A program made the position numbers and the translations under genes. DNA of 7,412 nucleotides from Polaribacter sp. (GTDB lineage: Bacteria; Bacteroidota; Bacteroidia; Flavobacteriales; Flavobacteriaceae), in assembly GCA_003537695.1 (NCBI GenBank), contig DPRC01000199.1, forward strand, positions 12,619-20,030, in the 5' to 3' direction. Every line of letters starts with the position of its first letter. Within the stretch, counting starts at the first letter, position 1. The notes beneath the pieces are model-generated. The model made no database searches. It saw only the letters and a program-made list of their open reading frames with translations, and had not been told where the DNA came from. Shown here piece by piece: positions 1 to 5,304 of the stretch.

Positions 1-50
1 GCAAAACTACCACCGATTAAACCAATACCAATCATGTATATATTTTTCAT
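1..50 (-). CDS. tyrA: Prephenate dehydrogenase, first 16 codons only (cut by window edge)
   Basis: Only the N-terminus is present: MKNIYMIGIGLIGGSF, running off the left edge. The stretch GIGLIGGS is the glycine-rich dinucleotide-binding turn (GxGxxG type) that opens TyrA-family prephenate dehydrogenases, which oxidise and decarboxylate prephenate to 4-hydroxyphenylpyruvate, the tyrosine precursor, using NAD(P). The ATG (50-48) overlaps the TGA of the upstream aminotransferase (49-47) as ATGA, so the two are very probably translationally coupled and in one operon. The identity rests on 16 residues plus context (pheA and an aminotransferase immediately upstream). Another Rossmann-fold oxidoreductase is possible but unlikely. 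Whether it is fused to another domain cannot be seen. Confidence 0.82.
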   Translation of the reverse strand, partial: MKNIYMIGIGLIGGSF

Positions 51-1189
51 ATTCTTGATATTGCTTCTTTAATTACTGCTACAGGTACACATAATGAAAA
101 ACGAACATACCCTTCTCCTTGTGATCCAAAAACAGTTCCAGGAGTAATGAAAACATCGTTCTCGTATAAAATGGCATCGGTAACTTCTTCCGATTTCTTT
201 CCTTCCGGAATTTTTGCCCACACAAACAAACCTGTGGTTCTTTTGTCGTAGGTTGTTCCTAATTTATCTGCCAACTGCCATATCAAATTTCTGCGTTCCT
301 GATAAATTTTATTTTGCGCTACAAACCAGTCATCTGATAATTCTAAAGCCTGTATTGCTCCTTTTTGAATTCCATAAAACATGCCAGAATCCATATTACT
401 TTTTACCTTTAAAATCTCATTAATATAATCCTCATTTCCCAAAACCATCCCCACACGCCATCCTGCCATGTTAAAAGTTTTACTGAGAGAATTTAGTTCT
501 AAGGCGATATCTTTCGCTCCTGCAACTTGCAAAATACTAATAGGATTGTCATTTAAAACAAAACTATATGGATTGTCATTTATAATTAAAATTTGATGCT
601 TTTTACCAAAAGCAACTAGTTTCTCAAACATTTCTAAAGTTCCACTAGCTCCTGTTGGCATGTTGGGATAATTTACCCACATTATTTTTACAGCAGCCAA
701 ATCTTGACCCTCTAATTCCTCAAAATTTGGCAGCCAATTGTGTTCCGCACTTAAATTGTAAAAAAGGGGCACTGCGCCCACTAATTTCGTAACAGAGGTA
801 TAGGTCGGATATCCAGGGTTTGGAATTAAAACTTGATCTCCCTCATTTAAGAAAGCCATAGAAATGTGCATAATTCCCTCTTTACTTCCCATCAAGGGCA
901 GTACTTCATTTACTGGATTTGCTACTACCTGAAATTTCTCTTTATAAAAATTAGAGATGGCATTTCTTAAAGCTGGCAAACCCTGATATGACTGATATTT
1001 ATGTGCACCTACATCCAGTAGGCTTCCTTGAATTGCCGTTAACACCTGCGCTGGTGGAGCTAAATCTGGAGAACCTATGCCCATGTTAATGATTGGCTTT
1101 CCTGCAGCCATCAAACCTCTAACTTCTCTTAGCTTTTTAGAGAAATAATATTCTTCAACAGTTGCTAACCTTTTTGCAGCTTTGATCAT
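47..1189 (-). CDS. PLP-dependent class I/II aminotransferase of the Phe/Tyr operon
   Basis: A complete 380-residue fold-type I aminotransferase, normal length for the family. Visible active-site elements in order are: GSKEG (101-105, phosphate-binding turn), N-Y-P-N-M-P-T-G (173-180) with the conserved Asn176, D-N-P-Y (205-208) where Asp205 should pair with the pyridine nitrogen and Tyr208 with the 3'-hydroxyl of PLP, SLSKTF (234-239) with Schiff-base Lys237, WRVG (244-247) with phosphate-binding Arg245, and YVRFSL (361-366) with the substrate-carboxylate Arg363. No catalytic residue is missing. It is soluble, with no signal peptide. It lies between pheA and tyrA with ATGA overlaps on both sides. 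The likely job is therefore transamination of phenylpyruvate and 4-hydroxyphenylpyruvate, or of prephenate, with glutamate or aspartate as donor. Substrate choice is inferred from context; sequence alone would also allow a general aspartate/aromatic aminotransferase. The ATG at 1189 is favoured because it forms the overlap with the pheA stop. Confidence 0.9.
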   Translation of the reverse strand: MIKAAKRLATVEEYYFSKKLREVRGLMAAGKPIINMGIGSPDLAPPAQVLTAIQGSLLDVGAHKYQSYQGLPALRNAISNFYKEKFQVVANPVNEVLPLMGSKEGIMHISMAFLNEGDQVLIPNPGYPTYTSVTKLVGAVPLFYNLSAEHNWLPNFEELEGQDLAAVKIMWVNYPNMPTGASGTLEMFEKLVAFGKKHQILIINDNPYSFVLNDNPISILQVAGAKDIALELNSLSKTFNMAGWRVGMVLGNEDYINEILKVKSNMDSGMFYGIQKGAIQALELSDDWFVAQNKIYQERRNLIWQLADKLGTTYDKRTTGLFVWAKIPEGKKSEEVTDAILYENDVFITPGTVFGSQGEGYVRFSLCVPVAVIKEAISRI

Positions 1190-2013
1190 TTTCTACCGTT
1201 TTTATAGGTTCCTAAAACCTTGAATTCCTCTGCCATTATTGCTATAATTGTTTCTGCTTTCTTATATTCTTGATAACTCTCAAAAGTTACATCTACGAAA
1301 AACGAATATTTCCAAGGCGTTTCAATTACTGGCAAAGATTGAATTTTAGTTAAACTCATTTTACAATCACTCAACACGTTTAAAATTGCTGCCAAACTCC
1401 CTCTCTTGTGATCTAACTGAAATTTTAAAGAGGCTTTGTTAATTTGATCAATTCCATTGGTTGGTTCCGATGTCTGCACAATTACAAACCGTGTAGCATT
1501 GTCTTTTATCGTTTGTATTTCGTCCTCAAGAATGGATAGCTTAAAAATTTCTGCTGCAATTTTTGGTGCAATTGCAGCAATACCACTTAAATTTTCTTTG
1601 GAAATTCTTTTTGCAACTTCTGCCGTATCTACATCTTCAACTAATTTAATATGTGGATATTTTTTGAAGAATTCTTTGCATTGCAGCAAGGCCATAGGAT
1701 GAGACCAAACCTCTTTGATATCCATAATTTTTTGACCTTGTAATGCCATTAAATGGTGGTGAATATTTAAGTATTCTTCACCAATAATGTGAAGGTTGTT
1801 CTTATCTATCAAAGCATAATTAGGAATAATTGAACCTGCTATCGTATTTTCTATCGCCATAACACCAAGCACAGCAGTGCCCTCTAATAAACTAGCAACC
1901 AATCCATCAAATGACATGCATTCTATCAGTTGAATGGAGGCTCCATAAAAGTCTCTAGCAACTTTATGATGGTTTGAGCCTTCTGCTCCTTGTATGGCAA
2001 TACTTTTATTCAT
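1186..2013 (-). CDS. pheA: Prephenate dehydratase, monofunctional, with ACT domain
   Basis: A 275-residue prephenate dehydratase that converts prephenate to phenylpyruvate in phenylalanine synthesis. The catalytic domain spans about residues 3-180. It shows the IEN-T-I-A-G-S segment (54-61), SHPMALLQC (104-112, the family's SHPQALxQC motif), and NATRF (172-176) with the catalytic Thr174-Arg175-Phe176. A regulatory ACT domain follows (about 193-270) with RGSLAAIL (204-211), equivalent to the GALA motif. The second Phe-binding motif, ESRP in the E. coli P-protein, reads QSLP (225-228) here. There is no chorismate mutase domain, so that activity must be encoded elsewhere. The upstream frame is closed by TAA 9 nt before the ATG, which fixes the start. 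AGAGGA sits directly against the ATG, too close for a normal Shine-Dalgarno. The gene is preceded by a leader peptide and an attenuator-like terminator, and its TGA overlaps the aminotransferase ATG (ATGA). Confidence 0.95.
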   Translation of the reverse strand: MNKSIAIQGAEGSNHHKVARDFYGASIQLIECMSFDGLVASLLEGTAVLGVMAIENTIAGSIIPNYALIDKNNLHIIGEEYLNIHHHLMALQGQKIMDIKEVWSHPMALLQCKEFFKKYPHIKLVEDVDTAEVAKRISKENLSGIAAIAPKIAAEIFKLSILEDEIQTIKDNATRFVIVQTSEPTNGIDQINKASLKFQLDHKRGSLAAILNVLSDCKMSLTKIQSLPVIETPWKYSFFVDVTFESYQEYKKAETIIAIMAEEFKVLGTYKNGRK

Positions 2014-2030
2014 TCCTCTAAATTAATTTC

Positions 2031-2063
2031 AAAAAAAAAGTCTCGAATTAAATTCGAGACTTT
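2031..2063 (-). terminator. Intrinsic terminator in the pheA leader (attenuator hairpin)
   Basis: On the minus strand, AAAGTCTCGAATT (2063-2051) and AATTCGAGACTTT (2049-2037) form a perfect inverted repeat around one base. Folded realistically this gives a 9-bp stem AAAGTCTCG/CGAGACTTT with an AT-rich loop. The 3' arm runs directly into a tract of nine T (2039-2031). This is a textbook Rho-independent terminator, yet it lies only 17 nt upstream of the pheA ATG and downstream of the leader peptide. There is no preceding gene for it to terminate, so a regulatory (attenuation) role is the best explanation. On the plus strand there is no comparable T tract, so it is directional. Confidence 0.9.
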
Positions 2064-2104
2064 ATATATGATGAATGTTTCTTAACAACACGATACAAAG
2101 TCTC
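2056..2104 (-). promoter_or_regulatory. Predicted antiterminator competing with the pheA leader terminator
   Basis: Minus-strand segment GAGACTTTGTAT (2104-2093), which lies inside the last codons of the leader peptide, is complementary to ATATAAAGTCTC (2067-2056). Twelve consecutive pairs form, eleven Watson-Crick and one G-U (2096 with 2064), across a 25-nt loop. The second segment contains the 5' arm of the terminator (2063-2056), so both structures cannot exist at once. A ribosome stalled at the Phe/Tyr codons (2138-2115) would leave 2104-2093 free and favour this structure. A ribosome at the stop codon (2084-2082) would cover much of it and favour termination. The pairing was read by eye; no folding energy was computed. 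Confidence 0.75.
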
Positions 2105-2162
2105 TTCTCTTACTAAAAAAGTAATAGAAAAAATAGAAACGTGTCCAAGTAGTTTTAAACAT
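2082..2162 (-). CDS. Phe/Tyr-rich leader peptide of the pheA operon (26 aa)
   Basis: A short reading frame starts with ATG at 2162-2160 and ends with TAA at 2084-2082, giving 26 residues. It begins MFKTTWTR, continues with eight consecutive aromatic residues FYFFYYFF (residues 9-16), and ends SKRRDFVSCC. In total 7 of 26 residues are Phe and 3 are Tyr, the end products of the operon downstream. It begins about 20 nt after a canonical promoter and stops 18 nt before the terminator stem. The codons after the aromatic run (AGA GAC TTT GTA) are also the 5' half of the antiterminator. By analogy with E. coli PheL and other attenuator leaders, its translation rather than its product is probably what matters: scarce Phe-tRNA or Tyr-tRNA would stall the ribosome on the run. 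The region is T-rich on this strand, which by itself favours Phe codons; the ordered arrangement of promoter, start, stop, antiterminator and terminator is what makes the call convincing. Confidence 0.8.
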   Translation of the reverse strand: MFKTTWTRFYFFYYFFSKRRDFVSCC

Positions 2163-2182
2163 TTGTGTTTTATATTAAAGAC

Positions 2183-2213
2183 CAAAATTAATGATTAAAT
2201 TGAAAGAAACAAA
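2183..2213 (-). promoter_or_regulatory. Promoter of the pheA leader and operon
   Basis: The minus strand carries TTTG (2213-2210), a 19-nt spacer, and TAATTTTG (2190-2183). This matches the Bacteroidota vegetative consensus TTTG-N19-21-TAnnTTTG at every defined base. Transcription should start near 2176, giving only about 14 nt before the leader-peptide ATG. No Shine-Dalgarno sequence is seen in that short A-rich stretch, which is usual for this phylum. Confidence 0.75.
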
Positions 2214-2442
2214 AGATCTCTGTATTTTTATAAAAGAATTGAAGATTTGCTAAAATAGCTCGTAAAAAAATAGAAAGATTTATGGATTTCTTTACTTATT
2301 TGGAAATCAATCAAACATATCAAAAAAGAACAAAATACAAATAGCAGACTGTACACCCCAAACACCCCCTTAAATGCTGCCTAACAGTTCTTAATAGGGT
2401 ATAATATCTGATTAAAATCACAAGTAAATTAGAAAATAATGG
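2214..2442. other. AT-rich spacer between divergent pheA operon and rpsO, no gene seen
   Basis: The two operons diverge here. I find no tRNA, no coding frame with a recognisable product and no long repeat. Minor items are a 6-bp inverted repeat GATTTC/GAAATC (2285-2290 with 2303-2308), two C runs (2356-2359 and 2365-2369), and a small dyad TGATT-AA-AATCA (2409-2420) that sits upstream of the rpsO -7 element where a -33 box would be expected. The spacer could hold operators for either promoter, but nothing in it identifies one. Confidence 0.5.
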
Positions 2443-2450
2443 TATATTTG
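2443..2450 (+). promoter_or_regulatory. -7 promoter element for rpsO
   Basis: TATATTTG matches the Bacteroidota -7 consensus TAnnTTTG exactly. No TTTG or TTG is found at the expected distance upstream (around 2415-2425), so the -33 half is missing or degenerate. Initiation would fall near 2457, leaving an AT-rich 5' untranslated region of about 50 nt before the rpsO ATG. Confidence 0.55.
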
Positions 2451-2507
2451 CAGCTTCAATGAAAAAAATTTATTGATATACATAATAATCATTTAAATAA
2501 TATTGGC

Positions 2508-2777
2508 ATGTACTTAAGTAAGGAAGCAAAAGAAGTTCTTTTTGAAAAACACGGTAAAGGTAAAAACGATACTGGTTCTTCAGAAGGTCAAATCGCGTTA
2601 TTCACGCACAGAATTAGCCATTTAACAGAGCATTTGAAGAAAAATCGTAAAGATTTTAACACAGAACGTTCGTTAGTAATGATGGTAGGTAAACGTAGAA
2701 GTTTATTAGATTATCTAAAGAAAACTGAAATCAACAGATATCGTGCGATTATCAAGGAATTAGGAATTAGAAAATAA
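2508..2777 (+). CDS. rpsO: 30S ribosomal protein S15
   Basis: An 89-residue protein, exactly the usual length of S15, which binds the central domain of 16S rRNA early in small-subunit assembly. Family signatures are clear: NDTGSSEGQIALFT (20-33), RISHLTEHLKKNRKDF (35-50) and the C-terminal MVGKRRSLLDYLKK (59-72). Of the E. coli rRNA contacts His, Asp and Ser in the 42-52 stretch, His42 and Asp49 are kept and the Ser position is Thr52, a mild change. The start ATG at 2508 gives the standard N-terminus (MYLSKEAKE). No Shine-Dalgarno is seen. The gene is followed by a strong terminator and then pnp, the same gene order as in E. coli, where the two are partly co-transcribed. Confidence 0.98.
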   Translation: MYLSKEAKEVLFEKHGKGKNDTGSSEGQIALFTHRISHLTEHLKKNRKDFNTERSLVMMVGKRRSLLDYLKKTEINRYRAIIKELGIRK

Positions 2778-2784
2778 TTCTTAC

Positions 2785-2820
2785 AAAAAAGAGGTGCTAT
2801 AAACGCGCCTCTTTTTTTTT
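2785..2820 (+). terminator. Intrinsic terminator after rpsO
   Basis: GAGGTGC (2791-2797) pairs with GCGCCTC (2805-2811), with one G-U pair, across the loop TATAAAC. An A tract (2785-2790) before it pairs with the start of a nine-T tract (2812-2820), so the hairpin could work in both directions. It begins 7 nt after the rpsO stop and would end most rpsO transcripts. Any rpsO-pnp co-transcription must read through it. Confidence 0.88.
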
Positions 2821-2836
2821 ACAACAAATTTAAAAC

Positions 2837-2893
2837 CTGATTTTAACAACATCAGAAAATTATAAAAAGTCAGAATTACCAACAATAATTCTG
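2837..2893 (+). promoter_or_regulatory. Two small hairpins in the rpsO-pnp spacer (possible pnp leader structures)
   Basis: CTGAT (2837-2841) and ATCAG (2851-2855) form a 5-bp dyad with a 9-nt loop. CAGAATTA (2871-2878) and TAATTCTG (2886-2893) form a perfect 8-bp dyad with loop CCAACAA. Neither has a T tract, so they are not terminators. They are followed by about 60 nt of CAACAA-rich, probably unstructured sequence up to the pnp ATG. No TAnnTTTG element is found in this spacer, so the pnp promoter was not located. The dyads could be operator-like DNA sites or, if pnp is transcribed from upstream, structures in its leader RNA. In E. coli the pnp leader is a hairpin target of RNase III and of PNPase autocontrol; similarity of role here is only an inference. 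Confidence 0.4.
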
Positions 2894-2959
2894 TATTTCC
2901 ATTGCAACAACAGAGAACAACACAACAACAAACAAATTAAAAATTTAGAATTAAAATTT

Positions 2960-5200
2960 ATGATTCCAAAAGTATTTAGAGAGGTTATAGACCTTGGTGA
3001 TGGTAGAGAAATTTCTATCGAAACCGGAAAGTTAGCAAAACAAGCGCATGGTTCGGTTGTTGTGCAATCAGGAAAATGTATGATGTTGTGTACAGTTGTT
3101 TCCAATTACGAACAAAAAGATCTTGGTTTTCTACCATTAACAGTAGATTATAGAGAAAAGTTTGCTGCTGCAGGACGGTATCCTGGAGGTTTCTTCAAAA
3201 GAGAAGCAAGACCAAGTGATGGTGAAGTATTAACAATGCGTCTTGTAGATCGTGTTTTACGTCCATTATTTCCAAAAGATTATACCGCAGAAACGCAAGT
3301 GATGATTCAGTTAATGTCTCATGACGAGGATGTGATGCCAGATGCAATGGCCGGTTTAGCAGCTTCGGCAGCGATTCAATTATCAGATTTTCCTTTTGAA
3401 TGTGCAATCTCTGAAGCTAGAGTTGGTCGTATCAATGGTGAATTCATTATCAATCCAACAAGAGCGCAATTAGCAGAATCTGACATCGATATGATGATTG
3501 GAGCTTCCGCTGATTCTGTAATGATGGTAGAAGGTGAAATGGATGAGATTTCTGAAGAAGAAATGGCAGATGCAATCAAGTTTGCACACGAAGCTATTAA
3601 AGTACAATGTGCTGCTCAAATAAAATTAGCAGAAGCATTTGGAAAGAAAGAGGTTCGTGAATACGAAGGAGACAGAGAAGATAAAGATTTAGAGAAGAAA
3701 GTTCATGACATGGCATACGATAAAGTATATGCTATTGCAGAAGCTGGATCTGCTAAACATGAGAGAACTGCAGCATTTAAAGAAATAAAGGCAGCTATAA
3801 AAGCTACTTTTTCTGAAGAAGAATTAGCAGATTATGGTGGTTTAGTGTCTGATTACTATCGCAAAGCTGAAAAAGCAGCGATTAGAGATTTAACATTAAA
3901 TGTAGGCCTGCGTTTGGATGGTCGTAAAACAGACGAAATTAGACCAATTTGGTCAGAAATAGATTATTTACCATCTGTGCATGGTTCTGCAATCTTTACC
4001 CGTGGAGAAACGCAAGCTTTAGCTACCGTTACGCTAGGAACGTCAAGAGATGCAAACAAAATAGACATGCCCTCTTTCGAAGGTGAAGAAAATTTCTATT
4101 TACATTATAACTTTCCTCCTTTTTGTACAGGGGAAGCAAGACCAATTCGTGGAACTTCTCGTAGAGAAGTTGGGCATGGTAATTTAGCACAACGTGGTTT
4201 AAAAGGGATGATTCCTGCAGATTGCCCATATACGGTAAGAGTAGTATCTGAAGTTTTAGAATCGAATGGTTCTTCTTCTATGGCTACTGTTTGTGCTGGT
4301 ACAATGGCATTAATGGATGCGGGTGTTCAAATGACGCGACCTGTTTCTGGTATTGCAATGGGATTGATTTCTGATGCTGAATCTGGAAAATATGCTGTAT
4401 TGTCTGATATTTTAGGTGACGAAGATCACTTAGGAGATATGGATTTTAAAGTAACTGGAACTGCTGAAGGAATTACTGCCTGTCAAATGGATATTAAAGT
4501 AAAAGGATTAGGATACGAAATTTTAGTGAATGCACTGAAACAAGCTCGTGAAGGTCGTTTACATATTTTAGGAAAAATAACTGAAACCATTTCTACTGCA
4601 AACGTAGAGGTTAAAGAACATGCTCCTAAAATGATTAACAGACGTATTCCTAATGAACTCATTGGTGCCTTTATTGGACCCGGTGGTAAGCATATTCAAG
4701 AATTACAGAAAGAAACAGGAACTACTATTGTAATTACTGAAGACGCTGTAACTGAAGAAGGAATTATTGAGATCTTAGGAACAGACCCAGATGGAATTGA
4801 AAAAGTAATTGCACGTATTGAGTCGATGCTTTTCAAACCTGAAGTTGGTAGTGCTTACGAAGTGAAAGTAATTAAAATATTAGATTTTGGTGCGGTAGTA
4901 GAATATGTTGAAGCGCCAGGAAATGAAGTTTTATTGCACGTAAGTGAATTGGCTTGGGAACGCACAGACAATGTTTCTGATGTTGTGAAAATGGGAGATG
5001 TTTTAGATGTAAAATACTTCGGTTTAGATCCAAGGACTCGTAAAGAAAAAGTTTCTAGAAAAGCGTTGTTAGAAAAACCAGAAGGGTATGTAGCAAGACC
5101 GCCAAGAGATGATAAACGTTCTGGTGGACGCGACAACAGAAGTAGAGATTCACGTGGACGTGATGACAGAAAACCAAGAGAACCTAGAAAAGAAGAATAA
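2960..5200 (+). CDS. pnp: Polynucleotide phosphorylase (PNPase)
   Basis: A complete 746-residue PNPase, the trimeric 3'-5' phosphorolytic exoribonuclease of RNA turnover. Domains in order are: first RNase PH domain (about 10-145) with the RNA-binding loop [12 protein letters not shown] (76-87); an alpha-helical linker (about 235-310); the second, catalytic RNase PH domain (about 312-545) with NGSSS (436-440) for phosphate binding and [14 protein letters not shown] (484-497) holding the metal-binding Asp487 and Asp493; a KH domain (about 553-620) with IGPGGKHIQ (572-580); and an S1 domain (about 628-700). A tail of about 35 residues (712-746) follows that is almost only Arg, Asp, Gly, Lys, Ser, Pro and Glu, and is surely disordered. 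All key residues are present. The start at 2960 gives the usual N-terminus. The gene follows rpsO and has its own terminator. Confidence 0.98.
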   Translation: MIPKVFREVIDLGDGREISIETGKLAKQAHGSVVVQSGKCMMLCTVVSNYEQKDLGFLPLTVDYREKFAAAGRYPGGFFKREARPSDGEVLTMRLVDRVLRPLFPKDYTAETQVMIQLMSHDEDVMPDAMAGLAASAAIQLSDFPFECAISEARVGRINGEFIINPTRAQLAESDIDMMIGASADSVMMVEGEMDEISEEEMADAIKFAHEAIKVQCAAQIKLAEAFGKKEVREYEGDREDKDLEKKVHDMAYDKVYAIAEAGSAKHERTAAFKEIKAAIKATFSEEELADYGGLVSDYYRKAEKAAIRDLTLNVGLRLDGRKTDEIRPIWSEIDYLPSVHGSAIFTRGETQALATVTLGTSRDANKIDMPSFEGEENFYLHYNFPPFCTGEARPIRGTSRREVGHGNLAQRGLKGMIPADCPYTVRVVSEVLESNGSSSMATVCAGTMALMDAGVQMTRPVSGIAMGLISDAESGKYAVLSDILGDEDHLGDMDFKVTGTAEGITACQMDIKVKGLGYEILVNALKQAREGRLHILGKITETISTANVEVKEHAPKMINRRIPNELIGAFIGPGGKHIQELQKETGTTIVITEDAVTEEGIIEILGTDPDGIEKVIARIESMLFKPEVGSAYEVKVIKILDFGAVVEYVEAPGNEVLLHVSELAWERTDNVSDVVKMGDVLDVKYFGLDPRTRKEKVSRKALLEKPEGYVARPPRDDKRSGGRDNRSRDSRGRDDRKPREPRKEE

Positions 5201-5223
5201 TTTCATTTCTAATGAATCTATAT

Positions 5224-5257
5224 AAAAATCGCCAAAAATATTTTGGCGATTTTTTTT
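5224..5257 (+). terminator. Intrinsic terminator after pnp
   Basis: AAAAATCGCCAAAA (5224-5237) and TTTTGGCGATTTTT (5241-5254) form a 14-bp stem with a three-base loop, ending in a T tract to 5257. It begins 24 nt after the pnp stop. The A tract on the 5' side gives it some activity in the other direction as well, but no minus-strand gene lies close by to use it. Confidence 0.9.
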
Positions 5258-5304
5258 GTTTAAAACCCAAATATTAAAATGCTTTTATTTTCTTTGTATA
5301 AATT

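Noticed and set aside
1457..1702. An 81-codon plus-strand frame opposite pheA
   Set aside because: It is antisense to the conserved catalytic and ACT-domain coding sequence and shows no recognisable domain.
2031..2104. T-box or metabolite riboswitch as the alternative explanation for the pheA leader
   Set aside because: No T-box sequence or multi-helix aptamer is visible, the transcribed leader before pheA is only about 165 nt, and most of it is the leader-peptide frame plus the terminator.
2282..2344. A 20-codon plus-strand frame (MDFFTYLEINQ...) in the pheA-rpsO spacer
   Set aside because: No promoter or ribosome site is placed for it, its composition is that of AT-rich spacer, and it has no context such as a following terminator. 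Chance is the simplest explanation.
2356..2369. Two C runs (G runs on the minus strand) as a possible G-quadruplex
   Set aside because: Only two runs are present; four are needed for an intramolecular quadruplex.
2457..2507. A structured S15 autoregulatory site in the rpsO 5' untranslated region
   Set aside because: The stretch is almost pure A/T with only 4-5-bp weak dyads, and I see no pseudoknot or rRNA-mimic motif.
2941..2959. AAATTT repeated just before the pnp ATG (2941-2946 and 2954-2959) as a start-site hairpin
   Set aside because: A 6-bp all-A/T stem is too weak to be meaningful in this AT-rich leader.
4855..5136. A 93-codon minus-strand frame opposite the S1 domain and tail of PNPase
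   Set aside because: It is a shadow of pnp codon structure with no domain and no promoter.
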